A DNA stretch of 64,000 bases from Bubalus kerabau (lineage: Eukaryota > Chordata > Mammalia > Artiodactyla > Bovidae), in the NCBI RefSeq assembly GCF_029407905.1, contig NC_073642.1:3100001-3164000 (forward strand), read 5' to 3'. Shown here piece after piece: positions 46,110 through 57,130 of this stretch (the stretch's first letter is position 1; the number at the start of each line of letters is the position of its first letter). A program made the translations under genes and the position numbers. Under the pieces are notes generated by a model. The model was not told the origin of the DNA, did no database searches, and saw only the letters and a list, made by a program, of their open reading frames with translations.

Positions 46110-46386
46110 GGAGAAGGCAAAGGCAATACCCCACTCCAGTACTCTTGCCTGGAAAATCTCATGGATGGAGGAGCCTGGTAGGCTGCAGTCCATGGGGTCG
46201 CTAAGAGTCGGACATGACTGAGTGACTTCCCTTTCACTTTTCACTTTCATGCATTGAAGAAGGAAATGGCAACCCACTTCAGTATTCTTGCCTAGAGAAT
46301 CCCAGGAATGGGGGAGCCTGGTGGGCTGCCGTCTATGGGGTCGTACAGAGTCGGACACGACTGAAGCGACTTAGCAGCAGTAGCAC
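46110..46386 (+). mobile_element. BovA2 SINE
   Basis: Full dimeric unit with a perfect 14-bp duplication CATGTAGGTCATAT (46096-46109 and 46387-46400). Confidence 0.97.
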
Positions 46387-46486
46387 CATGTAGGTCATAT
46401 CAAAGCCAGTTAAATGCAACTAAAGTAATGCTAAAAGGGTAATTAATGTCTTTAAATACAAAGAAATTGAAAATTAATGATCCAAG

Positions 46487-46650
46487 CTAGGAACCAACAA
46501 AATTTTTCTGTAAAGGCCCAGATAGTAAATATTTCAGGCTTTTGGGCCATCTGATCTCTGTCCCAATTATTTCTGCCATTGTAGAATTAGAACATTCACA
46601 AACATTGAAGAAACAAGTTGTTGGTCCATGGGCCATAGTTTGCAGACAAA
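46487..46650 (+). mobile_element. MER-type nonautonomous hAT DNA transposon
   Basis: Left part TTTCTGTAAAGGCCCAGATAG and ATATTTCAGGCTTTTGGGCC, right part GGTCCATGGGCCATAGTTTG: the arrangement of a hAT-Charlie-type MER element with degraded termini. About 165 bp. Confidence 0.6.
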
Positions 46651-46899
46651 TATGTAAAATTACTGTGAATAAAGCACACTCTTTAAATCTAGTGAAAACA
46701 AGCAGTTTGTCTGACCAACCTTACTTACTAGGGTGAAAAAATGAGCAACTGACCTCATAGTGTATACAGGGAAAGCCTCCCCTGGCTTGTAAAAATCAAA
46801 ATTATATTCCTCCCACACCCTTTTATTTCTACCTCTTTTCTCTGGTACATTTTTTCTAGTACTACTCTAAGTTACATCCATAATTTCCATTATTTCATT

Positions 46900-47045
46900 A
46901 TTTGCCTTTTATCTCCCCACTTCAATCACAGGTTCTATGGAGGCTGAAACTTTGTCTCTCCCACGTGCTGTGTCTTTAGCACCCAGGAGACTGCCTGGGA
47001 TCAGGTGGATGCTCATAATTATCGATGGAGTCTGTGAACAAATGA
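46900..47045 (+). mobile_element. L2 LINE 3' end
   Basis: Landmarks TGGAGGCTGAAACTTTGTCT, TCTTTAGCACCCAGGAGA and GGTGGATGCTCATAATTATC. Confidence 0.5.
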
Positions 47046-47179
47046 TGAGGAAGAGGAATTTAAGTTAAAAAGTCCTAAGCCCCAGAAGTGACATTAAGTT
47101 ATATATACAAATGAAGAACAACTCATAGTCACTTTCTATCATTCCGTCAGAAACATCTGTATGGAAAGAGTAACATGGA

Positions 47180-47405
47180 AACTGAAATTACCATGTGTAA
47201 AACAGATAGCCAACGGGAATTTGCTGCATGTCTCTGGAAACTCAAACAGGGGCTCTGTACCAACCTAGAGGGGTGGGATGGGGAGGGAGATGGGAGGGGG
47301 TTCAAAAGGGAGGGGATATATGTATACCTATGGCTGATTCATATTGAGGTTTGACAGAAAACAACAACATCTGTAAAGCAATTATCCTTCATTAAAAAAA
47401 TAAAT
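47180..47405 (+). mobile_element. Old ruminant L1 3' tail (first)
   Basis: ACCTAGAGGGGTGGGATGGG, ATACCTATGGCTGATTCATA, then GTAAAGCAATTATCCTTCAT and an A-rich tail. Confidence 0.85.
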
Positions 47406-47634
47406 TAAAGAAATCTACTCAGTGGGACAAAAGACAAAATTGGCAATGTGAAACAAGGATAAAAATGTCTGAAAATTAGCAGAAATATTAGTTATAAAAA
47501 ATAATACTTACACTAAAGAATACATTAAATGGGATGTGTCTGAGGAATGTGTTAATTAATGAAGAGACAGATTAAGGAAATCTCTTCAAGAGAAAAACCA
47601 AAACAAGTTTTTTAAAAAATATACTGAGAAAGTA

Positions 47635-47860
47635 GCATTGACATATATATACTACTATATGTAAAACAGATAGCTAGTGGGAAGTTGCTATATAACACAG
47701 GGAGCACAGCCTGCTACTCTGTGATCACCTAGAGGGGTGGGATGGGAGGGACACTCAAGAGAGAGGGGATATATATGTACTTATGACTGACTCCGGTTGT
47801 TGTATGGCAGAAACCAACACAACATTGTAAAGCAATTATCCTCCAATTAAAAAAATATAT
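47635..47860 (+). mobile_element. Old ruminant L1 3' tail (second)
   Basis: Same subfamily as the copy 450 bases upstream: AAAACAGATAGCTAGTGGGA, CACCTAGAGGGGTGGGATGG, GTAAAGCAATTATCCTCCAA. Followed by (TA)n(CA)n to about 47895. Confidence 0.85.
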
Positions 47861-47895
47861 ATATATATATATACACACACACATATACATGTATG

Positions 47896-48525
47896 GAGGA
47901 GAGAAATAGAAGTGCCAATGTCCAGATAATAGGAGTCTCAGAAAAAGAAAATATAAATGGAGATGAGGAAATATTTGAAGGAATGATGGGAATTAAAATT
48001 TCCTAAATCAAATAAAGATGAAAGACCTTTGTTTCAAAGGCCTCATAGTGTGTCCTCGAAGAGAGGTAAAGAAAGCGTACATGTACATACATTATAGTAA
48101 AACATACGATATAAAAGGCAAAGAGAAATTAGAAGGCTTCACAGACAAAAAAAACAAAACAAAACAAAACAAAACACCAAACTCAGACGAGCCCAAGAAT
48201 CAGATTGACATCATTTGTTTTTTACTATCAACTAGTTGCAAGAAGACAGTGAAGTAGGATATTCCCCATAGTGATGGGAAACAACTTAGCACCTAAAAGT
48301 TTATATTCAAATAAATCGTCATTCAAACTCAGAGGTATGTTAAGATACTCTCTGATGCAGAAAGTCTTGGAAGGTTTGACAAAGATCTGCACTGGAAACA
48401 AGAGGGAAATATTTGTATAAGTGGAAAGAAATGTCTAGGAGATGCTACAGGAGATTTACGAGGGAACAAATGATTTCAGATCTTGGTAAAATTTATCATC
48501 CTTAAAAATATGATCAAAGAAAACG
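47896..48525 (+). mobile_element. Old L1 ORF1-region fragment
   Basis: ATAGGAGTCTCAGAAAAAG and GAGGAAATATTTGAAGGAATG match the order of the L1 ORF1 region, followed by a degraded remainder. An (AAAAC)n sits at 48148-48175. No open frame. Confidence 0.55.
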
Positions 48526-48528
48526 AAA

Positions 48529-48832
48529 AATTCTAAAGGAGATCAGCTCTGGGTGTTCTTTGGAAGGAATGCTGCCAAAGCTCTAACTCCAGTACTTTGG
48601 CCACCTCATGCAAAGAGTTGACTCATTGGAAAAGACTCTGATGCTGGGAGGGATTGGGGGCAGGAGGAGAAGGGGACGACAGAGGATGAGATGGTTGGAT
48701 GGCATCACCAACTTGATGGATGTGCATTTGAGTGAACTCTGGGAGTTGGTGATGGACGGGGAGGCCTGGCATGCTGTGATTCGTGGGGTTGCAAGGAGTC
48801 GGACATGACTGAGCGACTGAACTGAGCTGAAT
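48529..48832 (+). mobile_element. BovB LINE 3' fragment
   Basis: The last 300 bases of BovB, from CTAAAGGAGATCAGC to GACTGAACTGAGCTGA. Confidence 0.95.
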
Positions 48833-48889
48833 GACTATAAGGAGTGAAGAGTCTGAAATATTTGAATACGTGCTAAAATTCTTCCCGGC

Positions 48890-49187
48890 TTCCCTGATAG
48901 CTCAAGCTCAGTGGTAAAGAATCTGCCTGCAATTCAGGTGACTCCAGTTTGATTCCCGGGTCAGAAAGATCCCCTGGAGAAGTATTAGGCTACCCATTCC
49001 AGGATTCTTGGGCTTCCCTTGTGGCACCTGCAATGCAGGACACCTGGGTTCAGTCCCTGGGTTGGGAAGATCCCCTGGAGAAGGGAAAGGCTACTCACCC
49101 CAGTATTCTGGCCTAGAGAATTCCATGGACTGTATAGTCTATAGGGTCGCAGAGAGTCGGACACAATTGAGTAACTTTCACTTTCTA
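48890..49187 (+). mobile_element. Bov-tA with two tRNA heads
   Basis: A first, longer head unit (CTCAGTGGTAAAGAATCTGC to CATTCCAGGATTCTTG) is followed without a break by a second, shorter head (GGCTTCCCTTGTGGCACCTG) and one normal tail (CACAATTGAGTAACTTTCAC). Confidence 0.9.
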
Positions 49188-49591
49188 AAAGAAAGAACAA
49201 ATTTTTTTTTTCCTTTGGGTAGTGGAGGAGATGTAAACATCAATACCCCCCCAAAATGAGACATAGATTAAAATAATGAAAAATGTTTAAGAGAAATAAA
49301 ATAATACACAGATTGTAAAAACAGGTTTTGTTAGATCAGATTTCCCCAAAGAACACTCTAATATGAGAATGGATCTCTGCAGAACAAGGCATTTGTCTAC
49401 TACATAGGTCCAAATTGATCAATAAAATAAATGTAAGTGAAATAAATTACAGTGAAAAAATACATGGATGTATAAATAAAAGTTTTCAATATAAGTTGAA
49501 AATATAAGAATGAAAAAGACACATTGTCTAGTGACCCTCTCCAATCCCACTAATACTTATGGTCTTAAATCCTATTTTAGGATAGGATAGG
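49188..49591. other. Unique AT-rich sequence
   Basis: Nothing recognised. Confidence 0.35.
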
Positions 49592-49603
49592 AAAGGTCAT
49601 TGC

Positions 49604-49936
49604 TGTGCTATGTTTAGTTGCTCAGTCGTGTCTGACTCTTTGTGACCCTATGGGACTGTAGCCCACCAGGCTCCTCTGTCCATGGTGATTCTGCATGCAA
49701 GAATACTGGAGTGGGTTGCCATAACCTCCTCCAGGGGATCTTCCCAACCCAGGGATCGAACCCAGGTCTCCCATATTGCCAGCAGATTCTTTACCATCTG
49801 AGCCACCTGGGAAGCCCAAGAATACTGGAGTGGGTAGCCTATCCTTCTCCAGTGGATCTTCCTGACCCAAGAATTGACCCAGGGTCTCTTGCATTGCAGG
49901 CAGATTCTTTACTAGATGAACTACCTGGAAAGCCCA
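49604..49936 (-). mobile_element. Bov-tA with two tRNA heads
   Basis: Reverse orientation: one tail (GTTGCTCAGTCGTGTCTGAC), then head GAGCCACCTGGGAAGCCC followed at once by a second head unit ending CTACCTGGAAAGCCC. A 12-bp duplication with one mismatch (AAAGGTCATTGC 49592-49603; AAAGGTCACTGC 49937-49948) shows both units came in together. Confidence 0.95.
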
Positions 49937-49948
49937 AAAGGTCACTGC

Positions 49949-50603
49949 ATAATGGTAAAAATTTTAACATACCAGGTTGCTATCTCAGTTTTAAACATGT
50001 ATGCACCTGATAAAACAGCTTCAAAATATCTCAAGCTGGATGATTCAATAATGAACAGCATGTTAAATAGTTAGAAAGACAAGCATAATATGCATACAAT
50101 TTATACAAGTTATTTAAATCAGTAAAGGTATTGCAGAGAGGGCAGAATGATCTTTGCAAAAGAAAAAAAACAACAACTGTATTTGGTCCAAAATGATTGA
50201 ATATTAAATTTTTTCTTTATGATATGAAATTATCATGTAAATGCAAACATTGGTAATTAAGAAGCCCAGACTGTTGAGTGGAGGAGAGGTGCGAGGAAAG
50301 TGGTGATAATCATGACAGGTTAAAAGGAGAGTTTGGAGTCAGGACTATTCAGGGAATGATATGGAGCAAAGCGATGGGATTCCAAACTAGAGAGGCAGCC
50401 TGAGGCTGGAGGAAGAGCTACGACAAGCATTTCTGATGGAAGCATTGCCTGTACAGGTGGCTGATGGCACACAGGGACACAGAGGCTGGAGAGCCCTCCA
50501 GCCCCCTCACAGCTCTGTGCTGACTGACAGGGAGCATGAGTGCGGCAGCGGCAGGGGCCGCTGTCTCTGGAGGCCCTGTGAGCACAGAGATCCCATATGA
50601 CAG
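49949..50603. other. Unique sequence left of the provirus
   Basis: GC content rises at 50330-50600. Two overlapping minus frames start inside the LTR and match nothing. The last bases, ACAG (50600-50603), may be one half of the 4-bp proviral target duplication (ATAG at 61156-61159, one mismatch). Confidence 0.4.
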
Positions 50604-51088
50604 TGTTGCAGAAACCAGTAACTGAGAAGCCAAGCCCCACACTTGGAGAGTTGGAGAACTCAGGTTTATTACGCCGGCGGGCCCAGAGGAGTTATCGCTC
50701 CAAGCTCTGAGCCCTCAACAAAGGGGTTACGAAGCTTTATATACCGTGTATGACATCAGACTATAGTGGACCACACTAACTGTTAATGGGTTGGTTTATA
50801 CTAGGGGTTTCGTGCTCATGTGCTGGAACAGCAGTTAGGATGGGGTGTGGTGGGGAGGCAGGGTGTCTAACCTTTACAGGGACAGGCTGGTTAAGCAGGA
50901 TTACAGTGGCTAGGCAATTGCAAAAGCAAGCAAGCGTGAGTGAGATAAGCTTCAGTTCCTAGCATTGTTGAAAGTTTCCATTTTCCGAGACTATGTGACC
51001 TACGTGATCTAGACTTTGCAAGGAGCAAGCTGAGTCACAGAAGCAGAACGAGCAGGAAGTTATTTTAAATTTTAACTTTTCCTCTTCA
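50604..51088 (-). repeat. 3' LTR of the provirus
   Basis: Aligns along its length with 60704-61155 and is bounded by TG...CA. Read on the minus strand it has a TATA-like element (TATATAAA, 50736-50743) and an AATAAA polyadenylation signal (50665-50670). An extra block near 50810-50860 accounts for most of the length difference. Confidence 0.93.
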
Positions 51089-52210
51089 ATCCCTGCTCTT
51101 GATGCTTCTGTCATTCATTCATTGTAGAAAGCTTCACCTCATGTTTTAGTAGGACATACTGAGCTCATCATTGTTTAGGGGTCTGTATTGAGCTACTACC
51201 ATTTGTAACTTTATGGATTCAATCCAAAAGGTTATGAACCAGGTAACTGCATTGAGAATGCAAGGGCCAAACAAGAGCGCTGTAAGGAGCATGAAGAGAG
51301 GACCGGTTAAAGGGAGAAGCCATGATGCTCAACTCCCGATACCGTTCCAATTGTTCCAGGAATCAGCTAGTTTTTGTCTCCTTTTTGTAATATGTTCCTT
51401 TATCTGCTGGGCCATATCTCTAACTATTCCTGATTGGTTTACATAGAAGCAGCATTTTTCGTTCAAGAAGAGTCAGAGTCTGCCCTTCTGAGCTGTCAGT
51501 AAGTCCAGCCCCCTCCTATTTTGTAATACCACTGCAGCCAGGGAGTCTAGTTGATCTTGCAAGGCCACTAATGATTTAGCTACTCTCTTAACATCATCTG
51601 TCAAGTCCTTGGATAATTTATGGTAAAAAGGTGGCTGATGAGGCAATTCCTCCTACTCCCATACCTATTCCAGCCATTATCCCCAGACTGACCAGTAGGT
51701 GTGTGAACTGGACGGCTCTTTTCGATCATGTCTGTGCTGCCAGAGGAACGGTGAGAATCTGATTCTTGGGGACGATATTTACCTGGGGAGTGAGGAAAGC
51801 TAAAGTACAGATCCCCCTCCAATTGACTGGTAGGCGTAAGTAGGCATCTGCTCCACTTATAAAGAAAAGGCCTTGGTGGGGACAGCTCCATATTGTGCTT
51901 GTGGGAGGATGAGTGGGCCATTCATCTTTTAAGACTTGATTGCATTGGTCCTTAGTTAAATTGCCTATGGGTACTGTCCCTCCTTTATCTGTAAAGCACT
52001 CAGGGGACTTTAGAGTTAGTACAACTGTTCTCGGGCGTGGTTTCAACATTTCTTCTGGTACAGATGAATTTGTTGGAGGTCCCGCCAGTGTCACATTATT
52101 TAATGGTACTGGTATAGCTAAATAATGTGGGGCCTCCAAGGATAAGCAAAGACAACAATCCCTGGCCAGCTGGGGGTTAGTATTAATAAGGAGGTGGTGA
52201 GTTGTACTGA

Positions 52211-52484
52211 CTGAGAAAGCAATGGCAACCCACTCTAGTACTCTTGTCTGGAAAATCCCATGGATGGAGGAGCCTGGTAGGCTGTAGTCCATGGGGTCGT
52301 GAAGAGTTGGACATGACTGAGCGACTTCACTTTCACTTTTCACTTTCATGCATTGGAGAAGGAAATGGCAACCCACTCCAGTGTTCTTGCCTGGAGAATC
52401 CCAGGGATGGCAGAGCCTGGTGGGCTGCTGTCTATGGGGTCGCACAGAGTCAGACACGACTGAAATGACTTAGCAACAGCAGCA
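52211..52484 (+). mobile_element. BovA2 SINE inside env
   Basis: Full dimeric unit with a perfect 12-bp duplication GAGTTGTACTGA (52199-52210 and 52485-52496) made of env sequence. Confidence 0.97.
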
Positions 52485-52722
52485 GAGTTGTACTGAGAAT
52501 CTGATACGGTCGGGGTCCGTATTGTAAGCATCACTCGATTTTATTCTTGGTAGTGGCCTGTAGTCTCGGTCAGTTTTCCAACAGGCAGGGCCTGGAACTC
52601 TGGGGCAAGTTTGGTCCAATTAGTCCCATTGACACTATTTTCCCTGTCCAGTAGATCTTCCCATCTTTTTGTCAGGCAAAAACTTGTTCCAGGTCATAAC
52701 ATTAGCATGACATTTGGGGGTA

Positions 52723-53121
52723 GAAGAAAACTGAGCACTGAAGAATTGATGCTTTTGAACTGTGGTGTTGGAGAAGACTCTTGAGAGTCCCTTGGACTGC
52801 AAGGAGATCCAACCAGTCCATTATAAAGATCAGTCCTGGGTGTTCTTTGGAAGGACCGATGCTAAAGCTGAAACTCCAATACTGTGACCACCTCATGCGA
52901 AGAGGTGACTCATTGGAAAAAACCCTGATGCTGAGAGGGATTGGGGGCAGGAGGAGAAGGGGACGACAGAGGATGAGATGGCTGGATGGCATCACTGACT
53001 CGATGGACGTGAATTTGAGTGAACTCCAGGAGTTGGTGATGGACAGGGAGGCCTGGCGTGCTGCAACTCATGGGATCACAAAGAGTCGGACATGACTGAG
53101 TGACTGAACTGAACTGAACTG
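52723..53121 (+). mobile_element. BovB LINE 3' fragment inside env
   Basis: The last 400 bases of BovB (GAAGAAAACTGAGCACTGAA to the (CTGAA)n end). Its coding C-terminal tail is open at 52781-53095. Sense is opposite to env. Confidence 0.95.
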
Positions 53122-53889
53122 AGAGGCACAGGGACATAAGGGCAATGCCACAGTGTTGGGAGGAGAAGGCATCTGGGCCGGAGCACAGGAGTAGAGAAAG
53201 GCTCACCTAGGGGAAGAGCAGGATAGCAGATATAGCATTCTGGCTGCGTCCTTGGACATATGTTTGGTGGTTATGGAGACAGTAGGTGGTCTGTCCACAG
53301 TAGTGGCTTTCCCTAATGCACTGATCTAATTGTTGGCTAAATGGGGATAGAAGGTATTGCGGACAGGTACATGGTGGGTAAGGAGTGGCACCATCTGTTA
53401 CAGCAAGGAACACCAAAAGACTGCAAAGCAGCCCACACATAACAGATAATTGAACACCAACAAAAGTTTTCCTCCTGATCTTTGGGTTGCTGTGGCCACA
53501 GCAACTGAACCTATTGTGAGGGGGCATATCAGCTATACCGTGAGCAGTTTGGTTAGTAGGAAGGATCGATTATAAGGGATATCTGATAAGAATGAGGCTT
53601 CCTACTATAGCTCGATAACAGAAGCTAACAGCAGCCTCTGACCCAAATTCCAGTCCTGGAGTGCAGCTGAAGCTAGTGCTGTAGCAAAGAATACAGCAAT
53701 GGTACTGATTAGGGGAAGGACCGGGTTGACAGTGAAAGTCCATGGGTATTTCTATAGCTGGATCCTCAAGTTTCGCCATGTGTTAATCAGCCCTGCTGGA
53801 GTGTGGCTGGAGCAGGGCTGAAGAATCCTCAAGCTTCTGCCGTGTGTTGACTAGTCAGCTTGCAGAGCCACTAAAACAGGGCTCAGCAT

Positions 53890-55062
53890 ACTTCATGGGT
53901 GAGGGCCATTGTCTTTGGACCAGACCCTGAGGAGGTTTTTGGAGTCCTGAACCGCTTTCCAGGTGTTCTCCTCACAGGAAGCCGCTGCCGTCTTGACTCT
54001 GGTGTGGTGGTCCAGGGGGTGACACCTGTAACTTAACAGCAGTAGGGGTTGCCAGGATGCCCATGTGAGGGCCTGTCCAAACTGGCTGAAGTGGTTCCTT
54101 TTTCCAGTCTTTAACTCATAGCTCATCTCCTGGCTGATAGGTATTCAGTTGCCCAAAGGAATGGGAGTCCTTTCTAAGGTTTCTCTGGTGAGATGGCAGA
54201 AGACTTTTCCAGGGCCTGGAGGTGTCGGGACATCTCCAGGTCAGCTAGTTATTGGGGGTCTCCCTTGAGCTTTCCTATCAATGGGGATATTCTCCCATAT
54301 GAGATCTCAAAGGGATAATAGCTTGAGGACCTTGGGGTGCATCAGGCAAGCCTAGGGGTAGCATGTTGACCCAAGGTAATTGGGTGTCCTGACAGAGCTT
54401 AGCTAAGGTGGTCTTGAGAACCGATTCATGCACTCAACTTTCCCGGAGCTCTGTGGCCTGTAAGGGGTGTGAAACTTCCATTTGAATCCCAGTGTCTTGG
54501 ACAAAGTCCAGATTATGTCAGACACAAAGCCTGGCCCATTGTCAGATCCTGTGGAGAGAGGCAGCCCATATCTTGGGATCATGTTTCTTAGCAGGGCCTT
54601 GGCCACCTCTCGTGCCCATTCAGTGGGCGTGGGGTAGGCCTCAGCCCCCCCTGAGTGGGTGCAGACTACCACAAGGAAATACTTACAGCCCCTGTAGGAC
54701 TTGACTTCAGTAAAGTCCACTTCTAGATCTTCAAAGAGCTGTGTCTCAACTGTTTACACTCCTGAGCTGGGTCTTGGTCCTTGGCTGGAGTTGGTCTGCA
54801 TGCAAGTCACACATTTAGCAGTGCTCTGGGCACACAGAGTTGAAAGCTTAGGAGTGAAAAAGTAGTGGCTCAGCAAACTTTCCAGCGCAGTTTTTCCTAA
54901 ATGAGTTGTCCCATCATGTTGTTTCACCAGCTGGACTGCTATATTGTTGGGCCCAAACAGTCTTTGGTCTGGGAGCTTCCACCAGCCCTCTTTTCCTTTT
55001 GTTCCTCCCTCATCTAAAGCCCACTGATCTTCTTCCTTGGTGTATCTCAGGGATGGAGGCAA
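53890..55062 (-). pseudogene. pol: Retroviral integrase (end of pol), broken
   Basis: Zinc-binding N-terminal region at about 54965-54790 with the H..H and CVTC halves of the HHCC finger. The catalytic core is open from 54720 to about 54403: first aspartate in MDFTEV (codon at 54717-54715), second in SDNGPGF (54543-54541), glutamate in GKVECMNR (54435-54433). The last two are separated by 35 residues, i.e. a conserved D,D35E. The C-terminal domain (W.GP then TPTAVK, about 54100-54030) is cut by a stop near 54120 and by shifts. Integrase joins viral DNA ends to host DNA. A second lesion lies between the finger and the core near 54730. Confidence 0.93.
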
Positions 55063-55950
55063 TTCTTGTGCTTGAGAGGACCTTAGAGATTGACTCAGGG
55101 CACACTGTAGGGCTCTGTTGGGTTTCCACCTCCTTGGCTGCCTGGTCAGCTGACCGATTGCCTTCGCTGACTGGATCAGTTCCTCTTTGATGGCCTTTGT
55201 AGTGGGTGACTGCCACTTGGGAAGGCTTCCAGACTGCCTCTAACAGCTGAAGGATTTCTTCTTTGTTTTTTATCTCCTCCCCGGACCCCTACCCACCACT
55301 GTCAGTAGTCCCCTTTCTTTATAAATGGCCCCATGAATATGCAAAGTAGCAAAGGCATACCTTGAGTCAGTATAGATATTGACTCACTTTCCTTCAGCAT
55401 GCCTTAGTGCCTGGGTGAGTGCCCACAGCTCAACCTCTTGTGCTGACCACCCTTGTGGCAAGGCCTCAGCCTTCACTATCTCATCAGTTATTGTTACAGC
55501 ATAGCCTGCCGTGCACTGCCCATCCTGGATGAAATTGCTTCCATCAGTAAACAGTTCCAGTTCTGGGTTCTGGAGGGGAATGTCTGTCAGGTCTAGCCTG
55601 CTTGAATAAATTTTACCTATGACCTCCTTGCAGTGTGATCGGGGGTTCCCACTACCACAGGAAGGAAGGTGGTGGGGTTCAGCATCTGCACAGTCTTGAG
55701 TTGGACTCGTGGATTTTCACAAAGTAGGTCTTGATAGAGAGTCATCCTTGTGTTAGTCAGCCACTTATGCCCATGGCTGTTCATCAGCACAGAAACAGCA
55801 TGGGGAGCTTTTACATTTATATTTTGTCCCAGAGTAAGCTTATCTGCTTCTCTGACCAGGAACACAGTGGCAGCTAATGCCCAGAGGCATGGCAGCCATC
55901 CTGCAGCCACAGGATCCAGCTGTTTGGACAGGCATACCACTGGGCGCTGC
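55010..55950 (-). pseudogene. pol: Retroviral RNase H domain, broken
   Basis: LFTDGSNF (TDGS at 55548-55537) holds the first catalytic aspartate. YTDSRYAFA near 55380-55355 holds the last but follows an in-frame stop. GNRSADQAAKE at about 55175-55140 is the C-terminal signature of gammaretroviral RNase H. This domain removes RNA from the RNA/DNA hybrid during reverse transcription. Several frames are needed to read it. Confidence 0.88.
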
Positions 55951-57130
55951 CATGGCCCAGCTTTGTGTGAGGATCCCCAGTGCAGTGTGATTTTTCTCCT
56001 GCATGAAGAGGTTAAAGTCCCATGTCACATCCAGCAGCCCTAATGCCAGAGTGCTGGTCAAGGTTCTCTTCATCTCCCTGAAGGCCTTTTTCTGTTCAGG
56101 CCCCCACTCTAGGGGGTCCTTACCAGACCCTGCTGTGGCTTCAAACAATGGCTTGGCAATCTCAGAGAAACCAAGGATCTATATCTGGCAGAATCCGACT
56201 GCCCTGAGGAACTCACAGACTTCTTTCTTAGTGCTTGGCCAAGGTATTGAGCAGATGGCTTGCTTCCTCTCATGTCTGAGCACCCGATGCCCTTACAAGA
56301 TGACAAATCCAAGGTACTTGACCTTCTGTCTGCAGATCTGAGCCTTTTCCCATGACACCTTGTATCCTGAGGTGGAGAGTGGAGCCAGTAGGGCATTGGT
56401 GCTTTTCCAGCAGTCCCCTTGGGTGAGACTAGCTATCAACAGGTCATCTACATACTGGAGTAAGATGCAGTTCAAAGTTTCTCCAGGAAAAGCAGCAAGA
56501 TCCACTGCCAGGGCTTAACCAAACAGGGCAGGTGAGTTCTTGAAGCCTTGCAGCAGTTGGGTCAAGTCAACTGTATCTTTCTCTCGATGCGTGGGTCTTC
56601 TTACTCAAAGGCAAACAAGGGCTGGCTGGCCAGTGACAGCCAGAGGCAGAAGAATGCATCCTTGAGATCTAGGCAGGTGAACTAGCTTGCTTGAGAGGGT
56701 AAGAGGATCAGGAGAGTGTAAGGGTTTGGGACCCCTGGATGGACGGTGATCACTGCATTGTTGACGGCATGGAGGTCCTGGACGGGCAGTAGTCGTTCCC
56801 TTCAGGCTTCTTGACTGGTAGGAGCAGAGTGTTCCAGGAAGGTTGACACTTGATTAGGACTTCAGCATCTCGGAGGTGCTGGATGTGGTCCCGAAATCCC
56901 AGACGTGCCTCCTGTGGTACTGGGTATTGTCTCTGTTTGAAGGAATGGCTCCTGGCCTCAGGTCCACCATGATGGGCTCTTGGTTTCTGGCAAAACCTGG
57001 GGGCCCTTCTCTGCCCAGACAGCAGGGAATTCTTTTAGCAGGCTGGTGGGATTTATTAATTCCCTCCTTGAGGAATAGAGGTGCCATTCATCTTCCCTGG
57101 ACACAGTTACAGCCATCATCAGAGCCGATT
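55950..57130 (-). pseudogene. pol: Retroviral reverse transcriptase, broken
   Basis: N-terminal part at about 57060-56960 (EFPAVWAEKGP, with frameshift). The palm motif QYVDDLL at 56457-56441 lies in an open stretch (56505-56293), followed by GYKVSWEKAQIC and VKYLGFVI, which are typical of gammaretroviral RT. The connection domain (DPLEWGPEQKKAF near 56120-56080) is recognisable. Stops and shifts separate all three blocks. Confidence 0.92.

Larger units (their letters stand above)
51120..53530 (-). pseudogene. env: Retroviral env pseudogene
   Basis: Start ATG at 53527 with a hydrophobic signal-peptide core (LLCSLLVFLAV, about residues 32-42) and a cysteine-rich surface domain (CTCPQY, then CIRESHYC) to about 53207. 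A BovB (52723-53121) and a BovA2 (52211-52484) cut the surface subunit. It resumes at about 52205-51726 (CCLCLSLEAP, FISGADAY). After frame changes the transmembrane subunit shows a glycine-rich hydrophobic stretch (51620-51700), the immunosuppressive-domain-like LQNRRGLDLL near 51520, then a stop, then CCFYVNQSG where family members have a CX6CC motif whose first cysteine is absent here. A hydrophobic anchor follows near 51255-51320. The envelope normally mediates receptor binding and fusion; this copy cannot make a whole protein. Confidence 0.9.
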
